A model generated the notes under the pieces. It searched no databases, was not told the DNA's origin, and saw only the letters and a list, made by a program, of their open reading frames with translations. The translations under genes and the position numbers were made by a program. This document shows, piece after piece, positions 47,061-59,215 of a stretch of DNA of 64,000 nucleotides (its first letter is position 1; the number at the start of each line of letters is the position of its first letter). The DNA comes from Balaenoptera acutorostrata (lineage: Eukaryota; Chordata; Mammalia; Artiodactyla; Balaenopteridae): the NCBI RefSeq assembly GCF_949987535.1, contig NC_080073.1, positions 91,427,344 to 91,491,343 on the forward strand, given 5' to 3'.

Positions 47061-47812
47061 TGCTTACTATTTTGCTCATATCTTCAGAATTAATAAAATG
47101 TGGCCATGGTGAGAAGCCTAGACCTCTGTATTACATGGTCATTGCACACAGAGTTGCTGTTGGTCAGTGTTTAAACATTCCAGGAAGCTTGGGAATCCTT
47201 TCTCATGTCTCAGAAGGACGTTATATTCATATCTGAATGAACAAGTTGTGACGGTCCAAGATGTTTTAGCGGAAAAACATAGGAAGTTATTTTTATCCCA
47301 AAGATGTTTAGGTTTGAAATAAATGTTTCCAACCAACTTGGTAAATAGTTTTATAACCATATTTACAGGCTGCAGGTTTTGCTTAAAACTGAATGGCTTA
47401 TGCTTTGCTTTCCACTTGTCAGAGTGTAGAACTTGTTTAATTAACTAGAAATTAGTCATTGGGAATAACTCAAGGTTCTATGTTTTTTCTTCTGAATTTC
47501 TGGTTAGTTTATTGACTTTCAGAAGTAGATGTTCTCTTTCTCATGTGGTTTTCTTAAGTCCCAGACTCAGATAGAGTTAAAAAGCCTTTACATTGTCCAA
47601 GGTGTACCATGATGGAATATTGTGATCTGTGCTACTTCTTCAAAGGTTCCGCCAGGGCTCTGCTTCAAAGTGATGGCATTTCAGTCTGGCCTCATTGACC
47701 CTCCAGATTCAGGCCTGGCAGCCAGCCAGGGAAGAACTTGCCCGGCAAACTTGCTTCAAAGAGCAAGTGCTTATCTATTCTACACAGGGTCACACTATTG
47801 CCTCTCCTTCTG
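47061..47812. other. Unique intronic sequence
   Basis: No exon or repeat recognised. Confidence 0.4.
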
Positions 47813-47948
47813 TTTCTCATTCCCTTACCCTAGACTGTAGGAAGGGTGGTGAAACTCAGGACACATGAATTTGTAAGTGGTTTCTCATTCACTTACCCTA
47901 GGCTGTAGGAAGGGTGGTGAAACTCAGGACACATGAATTTGTAAGTGG
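47813..47948. repeat. 68-bp tandem duplication
   Basis: Two adjacent 68-bp units (47813-47880 and 47881-47948) begin tttctcattc and end gtaagtgg. They differ at two positions. Confidence 0.95.
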
Positions 47949-47984
47949 TTGGACCTGGAGAATGGGGACAGTAGGAATATGTAT

Positions 47985-48390
47985 GCTAGAAGCATCACTG
48001 AAGATGGAACACTTGTTGGTACAGCCACTATGAAAAACAATGTGGAAGTTCCTCACAAAACTAAAAATAGAATTACTGTATGATTGAGCAATCCCACTTC
48101 TGGGTATATTTACAAAGGAAATGAGATCACTATCTTGAAGAGATATCTGCATCCCCATTTTCACTGCAGCATTATTCACAATAGCCAAGACATGGAAACA
48201 ACCTAAGTGTCCAATGACAGATGAATGGATAAAGAGAGTGTGGCTTGTATATGTACAATAGAATATTATCCAGCCCTCCGCCCCCCCAAAAAAAGGAAGT
48301 CTTGCCATTTGTGACAACGTGGATGAATCTTGAGGGCATTATGCTAAGTGAGATGAGTCAGATACAGATAAGCACCATATGGAAGCTTCC
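47985..48390 (+). mobile_element. Old L1 fragment
   Basis: Sense ORF2 3' sequence: ttggtacagccactatgaaaaacaatgtggaag, gcattattcacaatagccaagacatggaaacaacctaagtg. A C/A-rich slip at 48,278-48,296 marks decay. Confidence 0.85.
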
Positions 48391-49364
48391 GGCAAACTCC
48401 AGCCCTCTTACCCACATTTCCTTCCTCCCAATCATTTATTGATGTACAATAGTGGTTAAAGGCAGGGAGTCAGAGCTGGTATTAACTCCCTGTGAGGGCA
48501 ATTGGCTAACCCTCCCTGCATTTTTTAAAAAATGTTTTATTTTATGTTGGAGTATAGTTGATTAACAATGTTGTGTTAGTTTCAGGTATATAGCAAAGTG
48601 ATTCAGTTATACATGTATCTATTCTTTTTCAAATTCTTTTCCCATTTAGGTTATTACAAAATATTGAGCAGAGTTCCCTGTGTTATACAGTAGGTCCTTG
48701 TTGGTTATCTATTTTAAATATAGTATTGTATACATGTCAATCCCAAACTCCCAATCTATCCCCCCTTTACCCCCAGTAACCATAAGTTCCTTCTCTAAGT
48801 CTGTTTGTTTTATAAATAAATTCATTTGTATCATTTTTTTAGATGCTGCATATAAGTGAGATATTTGCCTTTCTCTGTCTGACTTACTTCACTGAGTATA
48901 ATAATCTCCAGGTCCATCCATGTTGCTAAAAATGGCATTATTTCATTCTTTTTAAGGGCTGAGTAATATTCCATTGTATACATGTACCACATCTTTTTTT
49001 TTATAACACCTTTATTAGAGTATAATTGCTTTACAGTGGTGTGTTAGTTTCTGCTTTATAACAAAGTGAATCAGCTATACATATACATATATTCCCATAT
49101 CTCCTCCCTCTTGCGTCTCCCTCCCACCCTCCCTATCCCACCCCTCTAGGTGGTCGCAAAACACCGAGCTGATCTCCCTATGCTATGTGGCTGCTTCCCA
49201 CTAGCTATCTATTTTACATTTGGTAGTGTATATATGTCCATGCCACTCTCTCACTTCGTCCCACCTTACCCTTCCACCTCCCCGTGTCCTCAAGTCCATT
49301 GTCTACTTCTGCGTCTTTATTCCTGTCCCGCCCCTAGGTTCTTCAGAACCATTTTTTTTTTTTT

Positions 49365-52300
49365 TTAGATTCCATCTATATGTGTTAACGTATGGTATTG
49401 ATTTTTCTCTTTCTGACTTACTTCACTCTGTATGACAGTCTCTAGGTCTATCCACCTCGCTACAAATAACTCAATTTCGTTTCTTTCTATGGCTGAGTAA
49501 TATTCCATTGTATATATGTGCCACATCTTCTTTATCCATTCATCTGTTGATGGACACTTAGGTTGCTTCCATGTCCTGGCTATTGTAAATAGAGCTGCAA
49601 TGAACATTGTGGTACATGACTCTTTTTGAATTATGGTTTTCTCAGGGTATATGCCCAGTAGTGGGATTGCTGGGTCATATGGTAGTTCTATTTTTAGTTT
49701 TTTAAGGAACCTCCATACTGTTCTCCATAGTGGCTGTATCAATTTACATTCCCACCAACGGTGCAGGAGTGTTTCCTTTTCTCCACATGCTCTCCAGCAT
49801 TTACTGTTTGTAGATTTTTTGATGATGGTCATTCTGACCGGTGCGTGGCGATACCTCATTGTAGTTTTGATTTTCATTTCTCTAATGATTAGTGATGTTG
49901 AGCATCCTTTCATGTGATTGTTGCCAATCTGTATATCTTCTTTGGAGAAATGTCTGTTTAGGTCTTCTGCCCATTTTTGGATTGGGTTGTTTGTGTTTTT
50001 TGATATTGAGCTGCATGAGCTGCTTGTAAATTTTGGAGATTAATCCTTTGTCAGTTGCTTCATTTGCAAATATTTTCTCCCATTCTGAGGGTTGCCTTTT
50101 TGTCTTGTTTATGGTTTCCTTTGCTGTGCAAAAGCTTTTAAGTTTCATTAGGTCCCATTTGTTGATTTTTGTTTTTACTTCCATTTCTCTAGGACGTGGG
50201 TCAAAAAGGATCTTGCTGTGATTTATGTCAGAGTGTTCTGCCTATGTTTTCCTCTAAGAGTTTTATAGTGTCTGGCCTTACATTTAGGTTTTAATCCATT
50301 TTGAGTTTATTTTTGTGTATGGTGTTAGGGAGTGTTCTAATTTCATTCTTTTACATGTAGCTGTCCCATTTTACCAGCAACACTTATTGAAAAGGCTGTC
50401 TTTTCTCCACTGTATATTCTTGCCTCCTTTATCAAAAATAAAGTGACTATATGTGCGTGGGTTTATCTCTGGGTTTTCTATCCTGTTCCGTTGACCTGTA
50501 TTTCTGTTTTTGTGCCAGTACCATACTATCTTGATTACTGAAGCTTTGTAGTATAGTCTGAAGTCTGGGAGCCTGATTCCTCCAGCTCCGTTTTTCTTTC
50601 TCAAGATTGCTTTGGCTATTCGGGGTCTTTTTTGTTTCCATACAAATTGTGAAGTTTTTTGTTCTAGTTCTGTGAAAAATGCCATTCATACTTTGATAGG
50701 GATTGCATTGAATCTGTAGATTGCTTTGGGTAGTATAGTCATTTTCACAATGTTGATTCTTCCAATCCAAGAACATGGTATATCTCGCCATCTGTTTGTA
50801 TCATCTTTAATTTCTTTCATCAGTGTCTTATAGTTTTCTGCCTACAGGTCTTTTGTCTCCTTAGATAGGTTTATTTCTAGGTATTTTATTCTTTTTGTTG
50901 CAATGATAAATGAGAGTGTTTCCTTAATTTCTCTTTCAGATTTTTCATTAGTGTATAGGAATGCAAGAGATTTCTGTGCATCAATTTTGTATCCTGCTAC
51001 TTTACCAGATTCATTGATTAGCTCTAGTAGTTTTCTGGTAGCATCTTTAGGATTCTTTATGTATAGTATCATGTCATCTGCAAACAGTGACAGCTTTACT
51101 TCTTTTCCGATTTGTATTCCTTTTATTTCCTTTTGTTCCCTGATTGCTGTGGCTAAAACTTCCAAAATTATGTTGAATAATAGTGGTGAGAGTGGACAAC
51201 GTTGTCTTGTTCCTGATCTTAGAGGAAATGTTCTCAGTTTTTCACCATTGAGAATGATGTTGGCTGTGGGTTTGTCATATATGGCCTTTATTATGTTGAG
51301 GAAAGTTCCCTCTATGCCTACTTTCTGGAGGGTTTTTATCATAAATGGCTGTTGAATTTTGTCGAAAGTTTTTTCTGCATCTATTGAGATAGTCATATGG
51401 TTTTTCTCCTTTAATTTGTTAATTTGGTTTATCACATTGATTGATTTGCGTATATTGAAGAATCCTTGCATTCCTGGAATAAACCCCACTTGATCATGGT
51501 GATGATCCTTTTAATGTGCTGTTGGATTCTGTTTGCTAGTATTTTGCTGAGGATTTTTGCATCTATGTTCATCAGTGATATTGGCCTGTAGTTTTCTTTT
51601 TTTGTGACATCTTTGTCTGGTTTTGGTATCAGGGTGATGGTGGCCTCGTAGAATGAGTTTGGGAGTGTTCGTCCCTCTGCTATATTTTGGAAGAGTTTGA
51701 GAAGGATAGGTGTCAGCTCTTCTCTAAATGTTTGATAGAATTCGCCTGTGAAGCCATCTGGTCCTGGGCTTTTGTTTGTTGGAAGATTTTTAATCACAGT
51801 TTCAATTTCAGTGCTTGTGATTGGTCTGTTTATATTTTCTACTTCTTCCTGGTTCAGTCTTGGCAGGTTGTGCTTTTCTCAGAATTTGTCCATTTCTTCC
51901 AGGTTGTCCATTTTATTAGCATATAGTTGCTTGTAGTAATCTCTCATGATCCTTTGTATTTCTGCAGTGTCAGTTGTTACTTCTTCTTTTCATTTCTAAT
52001 TCTATTGATATGAGTCTTCTCCCTTTTTTTCCTGATGAGTCTGGCTAATGGTTTATCAATTTTGTGTATCTTCTCAAAGAACCTTTTAGTTTTATTGGTC
52101 TTTGCTTTTAGTTTTATTGATCTTTGCTATCCTTTCCTTCATTTCTTTTTCATTTATTTCTGATCTGATCTTTATGATTTCTTTCCTTCTGCTAACTTTG
52201 GGGTTTTTTGTTCTTCTTTCACTAACTGCTTTAGGTGTAAGGTTACGTTGTTTATTTGAGATGTTTCTTGTTTCTTGAGGTAGGATTATTGCTATAAACT

Positions 52301-53181
52301 TCCTTCATAGAACTGCTTTTGCTGCATCCCATAGGTTTTGGGTCGTCGTGTTTTCATTGTCATTTGTTTCTAGGTATTTTTTGATTTCCTCTTTGATTTC
52401 TTCAGTGATCTCTTGGTTATCAAGTAGTGTATTGTTTAGCCTCCATGTGTTTGTATCTTTTACAGATTTTTTCCTGTAATTGATATCTAGTCTCATAGCG
52501 TTGTGGTTGGAAAAGATACTTGATACGATTTCAATTTTCTTAAATTTACCAAGGCTTGATTTGTGACCCAAGATATGATCTCTCCTGGAGAATGTTCCAT
52601 GAGCACTTGAGAAGAAAGTGTATTCTGTTGTTTTTGGATGGAATGTCCTATAAATATCAGTTAAGTCCATCTTGTTTAATGTGTCATTTAAAGCTTGTGT
52701 TTCCTTATCTATTTTCAGTTTGGATGATCTGTCCATTGGTGAAAGTGAGGTGTTGAAGTCCCCTACTATGAGTGTGTTACTGTCGATTTCCCCTTTTTGG
52801 CTGTTGCCTTATCTATTGAGGTGTTCCTATGTTGGGTGCATAAATATTTACAATTGTTATATCTTCTTCTTGGATTGATCCCTTGATCAGTATGTAGTGT
52901 CCTTCTTTGTCTCTTGTAATAGTCTTTATTTTAAAGTCTATTTTGTCTGATATGAGAATTGCTACTCCAGCTTTCTTTTGATTTCCATTTGCATGGAATA
53001 TCTTTTTCCATCCTCTCACTTTCAGTCTGTGTGTGTCTCTAGGTCTGAAGCGGGTCTCTTGTAGACAGCATATATACAGGTCTTGTTTTTGTATCAATTC
53101 ATCCAGTCTGTGTCTTTTGGTTGGAGCATTTAATCCATTTACATTTAAGGGTGTTATCGATATGTATGTTCCTATTACCAT
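49365..53181 (-). pseudogene. L1 ORF2 pseudogene, copy 2
   Basis: The endonuclease start is MVIGTYISITPLNVNGLNAP at 53181. Pieces continue at 52305-52736, 51432-51797, 50842-51489 (reverse transcriptase, with [12 protein letters not shown] intact) and 50371-50791, and the C-terminus at 49365-49913 ends LTHIDGI-stop. At 3.82 kb the total is close to normal length. Several frameshifts break it; one at about 52,086-52,130 involves a tandem duplication of roughly 24 bp. Confidence 0.92.
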
Positions 53182-53239
53182 TTTCTTAATTGTTTTGGGT
53201 TTGTTATTGTAGGTCTTTTCCTTCTCTTGTGTTTCCTGC

Positions 53240-54133
53240 CTAGAGAAGTTCCTTTAGCATTTGTTGTGAAGCTGGTTTGGTGGTGCTGAATTCTCTTAGC
53301 TTTTGCTTCTCTGTAAAAGTTTTAATTTCTCTACTGAATCTGAAAGAGATCCTTGCTGGGTAGAGTAATCTTGGTTATAGGTTCTTCCCTTTCATCACTT
53401 TAAATATGTCTTGCCACTCCCTTCTGACTTGCAGATTTTCTGCTGAATGATCAGCTCTTAACCTTATGGGGATTCCCTTGTATGTTATCTGTTGTTTTTC
53501 CCTTGCTGCTTTTAATATTTTTTCTTTGTATTTAATTTTTGATAGTTTGATTAATATGTGTCTTGGCGTGTTTCTCCTTGGATTTATCCTGTATGGGACT
53601 CTCTGCGCTTCCTGGAGTTGACTGACTATTTCCTTTCCCATATTAGGGAAGTTTTCAACTATAATCTCTTCAAATATTTTCTCAGTCCCTGTTGTTTTCT
53701 CTTCTTCTTCTGGGACCCCTATAATTCGAATGTTGGTGCGTTTAATGTTGTCCCAGAGGTCTCTGAGACTGTCCTCAATTCTTTACATTCTTTTTTCTTT
53801 ATTCTGCTCTGCAGTAGTTATTTCCACTATTTTACCTTCCAGGTCACTTTTCTGTTCTTCTGCCTTAGTTATTTTGCTATTGATTCCTTCTAGAGAATTT
53901 TTAATATCATTTATTGAGTTTTTCATCATTGTTTGTTTGCTCTTTAGTTCTTTTAGGTCCTTGTTAAACGTTTCTTGTATTTCCTCCATTCCATTTCCAC
54001 AATTTTGGATCATCTTTACTATCATTACCCTGAATTGTTTTTGAAGTAGACTGCCTATTTCCTCTTCATTTGTTTGGTCTGGTGGGTTTTTACCTTGCTC
54101 CTTCATCTGCTGTTTGTTTCTCTGTCTTCTCAT
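53240..54133 (-). pseudogene. L1 ORF1 pseudogene, copy 2
   Basis: It begins MRRQRNKQQMKEQGKNPPDQ at 54133 and is open to 53783, giving the N-terminal and coiled-coil part. The frame then breaks. The C-terminal half is at 53375-53641 (RVPYRINPRRNTPRHILIKL). A KELL-stop is at 53240. At about 298 codons in total it is near the normal ORF1 size. Confidence 0.88.
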
Positions 54134-56347
54134 TTTGCTTAACTTACTGTGTTTGTGGTCTCCTTTTTGTAGGCTGCAGGTTCATAGTTCCCGTTGTTTT
54201 TGGTGTCTGCCCCCAGTGGCTAAGGTTGGTCCAGTGGGTTGTGTAGGCTTCCTGGTGGAAGGACAAGTGCCTATGTTCTGGTGGATGAGGCTGGATCCTG
54301 TCTTTCTGGTGGGCATGACTGCGTCCGGTGGTGTGTTTTGGGGTGTCTGTGAACTTATTATGATTTTAGACAGCCTCTCTGCTAATGGGTGGGGTTGTGT
54401 TCCTATCTTGCTAGTTGTTTGCCATAGGGTGTTCAGCACTGTAGCTTGCCAGTTGTTGAGTGGAGCTGGGTCTTAGCGTTGAGATGGAGATCGCTGGGAG
54501 AGCTTTTGCCATTTGATATTATGTGGGGCCGGGAGGTCTCTGGTGGACCAATGTCCTGAGCTCGCCTCTGCCACTTCAGCGGCACAGGCCTGACACCCGG
54601 CTGGAGCACCAAGACCTGTCAGCCACATGGCTCAGAAGAAAAGGGAGAAAGAAAGAAAGAGAGAGAGAGAGAAAAGAAAGAAAGGAAATAAAAAAGAAAT
54701 AAAGTTATTAAGATAAGAAATTATAAAAATTGTTAAGAATTTAAAAAATTAAAAAGTAATAAAAAAAAAGAAGGAAAGAAAGAAGTGAGCAACCGAACCC
54801 AAAAACAAATCCACCAATGATAACAAGTGCTAAAAACTATACTAAAGAAAAGAAAAAAGAAAAATGGACAGGCAGAACCCTAGGACAAATGGTAAAAGCA
54901 AAGCTATACAGACAACATCACCCAAAGGAGCATACACATACAAACTCACAAAAAGAGAAAAAGAAAAAAAAATATATATATATCTATATTAAAAAAAAAA
55001 AACAAAGAGAGCAACCAAATCAATAAACAAATCTACCAATGATAATAAACTCTAAATACTAAAGTAAGGTAAACATAAAACCAGAAACCAGTCAGTCGCA
55101 GACAGCAAACCCCAAGTCTACAGTTGCTCCCAAAGTCCACCGCCTCAATTTTGGGTTGATTCGTTGTCTATTCAGGTGTTCCACAGATGCAGGTACATCA
55201 AGTTGACTGTGGGGATTTAATCCGCTGCTCCTGAGGCTGCTGGGAGAGAATTCCCTTTCTCTTCTTTGTTCGCACAGCTCTCGGGGTTCACCTTTGGATT
55301 CGGACCCACCTCTGCATGTAGGTCTCCTGAGGGCATCTGTTCTTCGTTCAGACAGGATGGGGTTAAAGGAGCAGCTGATTCGGAGGCTCTGGCTCACTCA
55401 GGCCGGGGGGAGGGAGGAGTACGGATGCAGAGCGAGCCTGCGGCGGCAGAGGCCAGCGTGACGTTGCACCAGCCTGAGGCACGCTGCGTGTTCTCCCGGG
55501 GAAGTTGTCCCTGGATCATGGGACCCTGGCCGTGGCGGGCGGCACAGGCTCCCGGGAGGGGCAGTGTGGATAGTGACCTGTGCTTGCATACAGGCTTCTT
55601 GGTGGTGGTGGTGGCGGCAGCGGCAGCAGCAGCCTTAGCGTCTCATGCCCGTCTCTGGGGTCCGCGCTGATAGCCGTGGCTCGCGCCCGTCTCTGGAGCT
55701 CGTTTAGGTGGTGCTCTGAATCCCCTCTCCTCGCGCACCCCACAACAATGGTCTCTTGCCTCTTCGGCAGGTCCAGACTTTTCCCAGACTCCCTCCTGGC
55801 TAGCTGTGGCTCACTAGCCCCCTTCAGGCTGTGTTCACGCTGCCAACCCCAGTCCTCTCCCTGGGATCCGACCGAAGCCCGAGCCTCAGCTCCCAGCCCC
55901 CGCCCGCCCCGGCGGGTGAGCAGACAAGCCCCTCGGGTTGGTGAGTGCTGGTCGGCACCACTCCTCTGTGCGGGGATCTCTCCGCTTTGCCCTCCACACC
56001 CCTGTTGCTGCGCTCTCCTCTGTGGCCCCGAAGCTTCCCCCCTCCGCCTCCCGCAGTCTCCGCCTGCGAAGGGGCTTCCTAGTGTGTGGAAACCTTTCCT
56101 CCTTCACAGCTCCCTCCCACTGGTGCAGGTCCCATTCCTATTCTTTTGTCTCTGTTTTTTCTTTTTTCTTTTGCCCTACCCAGGTATGTGGGGAGTTTCT
56201 TGCCTTTTGGGAGGTCTGAGGTCTTCTGCCAGCGTTCAGTAGGTGTTCTGTAGGAGTCGTTCCATATGTAGATGTATTTCTGATGTATTTGTGGGGAGGA
56301 AGGTGATCTCCACTTCTTACTCCTCCGCCATCTTGAAGGTCTCCCCC
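54134..56347 (-). promoter_or_regulatory. CpG-rich 5' UTR / internal promoter of L1 copy 2
   Basis: About 2.2 kb. The part at 55,380-56,070 is dense in CpG and includes a ggtggtggtggcggcagcgg tract. A long A-rich region on the + strand (54,640-55,090; polypyrimidine in L1 orientation) lies between it and ORF1. L1 5' UTRs carry an internal polymerase II promoter and often an antisense one; antisense here would read along the + strand, the direction of MBOAT1. Open frames of up to 220 codons here are compositional. Confidence 0.75.
54640..55080 (+). repeat. A/GA-rich low-complexity block within L1 5' UTR
   Basis: Contains gaaagaaagagagagagagaga and many A-runs, plus a short TA tract near 54,970. 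Very similar text is recalled from other cetacean L1 leaders, so it is part of the element. Confidence 0.7.
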
Positions 56348-56880
56348 GTACCACATCTTCTTTATCCATTCATCTGTCGTTGGACATTTAGGTTGCTTCC
56401 ATGTCTTGGCTATTGTAAACAGCACTGCAGTGAACATTGGGGTTCATGTATCCTTTCTAACCATGTTTTTCTCCAGATATATGCCCAATGCATATATTTG
56501 AGCAATGCAACTGAAACTACTTTTGCTTTTTTAAGGAACCTCCATACTGTTCTCCACAGTGGCTGTACCAATTTACATTCCCGCCAACAGTGCCTGAATG
56601 TTCCCTTTTTCCACACCCTCTCCAGCATTTAATGTTTGTAGATTTTTTGATGATGGCCATTCTGACTGGCATGTGGTGATACGTCATTGTAGTTTTGATT
56701 TGCATTTCTCTGATAATTAGCGATGTTGAGCGTCTTTTCATGTGCCTCCTGGCCATCTGTCCTCCCTGAGTTTTAAGTCTTTTCATTTGTTTGAATGGAG
56801 ATGATAATACCTGCCTCACAGCTTTCTTAAGAGGATGGAATGAAAAAATATGGAAAGTGCTAAGACTATAGAGAATAAAA

Positions 56881-59069
56881 TTAATTTTGCTTATCCCGTG
56901 GTGGGCACTCTCCTAGGAGCTAGGCTTATAGAGATGAGTAAAACTTGTTCCTTGGCTGCAGAGAATTCAAACGTAGCTAGAATATAGGCACACACACAAA
57001 AACATTGCAATTATGTGTGCCAATTAAAATATTAGATACATATGGTAGTACAGAGGTAATATAGAGGCAGATACCTAGCTCTGTGTGCATGTGTGTGTCC
57101 AGAGATGGGGGTTGGAGGGTGGGAATGAAGAGATGGTTTCCAAGAGAAGGGAGTTAGGTAGGGAGTTGGGGGTCAGATGATGGCAGACGCTGGGCTGTAT
57201 CTGAAGGGCTTTAAGCCTGGGAGAGACATGGCTGGGTTGTTGTAAGCAGTTCATTTGGTGGAGGATGGTTTGGGTAAGTATAGACGAATTGCTCACCACA
57301 AACTTTGGAGAGTCTTATAGTCACACAGGGGCTAGTTATCCAACCAGTGATCAAGGCCCAACCCTCAGCCTTGGCTTAGTGACAAGAGTCCTGCTCTCCA
57401 GGGTAACTGCCCATCCCTTGTGTGCTGTCTGCCAGTGTGGGCTTCCAGTCTAGTCTAGTCTACCTGCATTGTCCCAACTATTTTCTGCCTACCTGTTGTG
57501 AATGGCATCACTGTAGACAGAGTCCCGTCCTCCCCCTGCGCCACCACCTACCCCAGCTGCACAGTGACCAGGGATGCTGTGATCAACAGAGCTGCCTTTG
57601 GCAGCCAGGCTGGACTTCCCTGTTAACACCAGCCCCTAGATGGTCCCCAACATACACCCCTCCTGGGTACCCCTGATGCTAGGTCCCTGCCTCTTCCCTT
57701 CTGTCTTGCTGTGAATTATTGGCTATGGATTCCTAAGATACTCTTCAATTTAAGGAGAAGCGATGTCAAAGATTTTGGAGCTGAGTGGCAAGCCTTTGGC
57801 ACAGGGCCTTGTCAGCAGTAGTAACAACTGTCCAGGTCCTGTTGTTAGCTTTGCTAATTAGTCTAGAGTCTTGATTTTTTGTTGGTGAACTTACACTTGA
57901 TGGGACTCAGTGATAGACTCCAACCAAACAGAATGCCATCTTATCCATTCACTGTGACTAATACAACTGGTAAGCAGGATGGAAATACTGATGTTGGGTA
58001 GTCATTCTATTTATCTCCCATATAGGAGACTTTCTCTGCAAATTCAAAGCCGGATCAGAAATAAGTGGAGTCAGCTGGGTGTGGGCATCATGGTCACGGT
58101 GATTGAGCCAGGCTGGCCAGATGGACCCAGTATGGCTGTACCTGAGTCAGCTGGTTGTTGTACCTGTTTACCTAGAGGGTGCTCATGTAGTCAACTCTTT
58201 TGTCTTTTTTTAATTTGTTTTTTAATGAAATCCTTGCAGACCTCCCCTCGCTATAAACACGTTATCTAGATCATCGTACCATGGATTAGATTACAGTTTA
58301 CTTTAGTTACATTCCAGCCTGGAGGACACGGTGGCCTGCCAGTCATCTTGAGTGAGAGAGTAACAGAGGGGACCAGAGGACGGGGAGTTCCCTTTGGCTG
58401 TGGCTATAGCTCAGCTCTCTGAAGAGGGGTGGGATATAAGGTGGGGGGATTTTCAGTGTCTGGAGAGCTCTGTATGTCAACTTGTTCTTTTTATAAATGT
58501 AATACCAATTTTTTTCCATTCTGATTACCAAATTTTTCTTCATCAGTGAAAAATTCCCCATCATTTTTCATAATAAATATGGGGGCTTGAGAGTTCCATT
58601 TTCTTCCCTTCCTATGGGTTGTGAATCAATTGAGAAATGTGCACAGGTGTCAGCTAGGGTTCTAGATAACATCTTTGCTAGTGAGAAAGCTCAAATGGAG
58701 AGCTCCTGCAACCTGAATTGAGTTGATTTATCCCAGTGGCGGGTGGAGAGCTGCACGGTGCTGCCTTGGGGGCTTGCCCCCTGAAGGGAGGGGAGGGAGA
58801 GACTGGGCAGCCTTTCACCAGGCATCTCAGGAGAGAGGGCCGGAGGGTGGACCCTCAATGCATCGCTCCCCTCCTCTAGGGGGAGGAGGTTCTCCCTAGT
58901 GTCCATCCTGCCGTTCCTCGTGCAGACTGAGTGAGGGGGAGGAGAACATGGAGGATGGTTTCTTCCCAAAGTTCTAGAGATGAGAAGTCTTTGATTATGT
59001 ATGGGCCCAGGAGGAAAGGTTAACAGCTTGTAAAAGTTTTAGTAACTGAGCATTACTCAGATTCCCCTG
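56881..59069. other. Intronic sequence, largely unique
   Basis: No exon recognised. The part at 56,890-56,975 (gtgggcactctcctaggagctaggc) resembles an old dispersed repeat. Confidence 0.4.
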
Positions 59070-59215
59070 ACAACTCTAGAAGTAGGCCAATACTCACTCC
59101 CATTTTATAACTGAGGAATTTGAGTAATTTGTCCAGGGTCATCCAGATCTATGTAGGAGAGCAGGGACTCAAAACCTAAGTCCCCCAGACTCCAAAACTC
59201 AGGCCACCAGGTCAC
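59070..59215 (-). repeat. MIR fragment
   Basis: Antisense MIR: cccattttataactgaggaatttgagtaatttgtccagggtcatccagatc, then gcagggactcaaaacctaag. Confidence 0.7.

Larger units (their letters stand above)
48996..56347 (-). mobile_element. Full-length L1 retrotransposon (7.35 kb), antisense to MBOAT1
   Basis: Read on the minus strand it starts gggggagaccttcaagatgg at 56,347. It has a long CpG-rich 5' UTR, ORF1, ORF2 and a 3' UTR ending near 48,996 in an A-run. A 12-bp duplication gtaccacatctt lies at 48984-48995 and 56348-56359. Its 3' UTR and 5' UTR text matches what I recall of recent cetacean L1. The frames are broken, so it is not active. Confidence 0.93.
48519..56760 (-). mobile_element. Older 5'-truncated L1 split by full-length L1
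   Basis: Its 3' part is at 48,519-48,995 (gttggagtatagttgattaacaatg to ccattgtatacatgtaccacatctt). It resumes at 56,348-56,760 (gtaccacatcttctttatcc to gttgagcgtcttttcatgtgcc). Confidence 0.9.
48450..56880 (+). repeat. MIR split by two generations of L1
   Basis: The left MIR half is at 48,450-48,518 (agtggttaaaggcagggagtcagagc). The right half is at 56,761-56,880 (ctgagttttaagtc, gagatgataatacctgcctcacagc). Together they give a single MIR in the right order. The 8-bp cctccctg at 48511-48518 and 56761-56768 is the likely target duplication. Confidence 0.75.

Noticed and set aside
55580..56242. 220-codon + strand frame
   Set aside because: It lies antisense in the CpG-rich L1 5' UTR; the reading frame follows from base composition.
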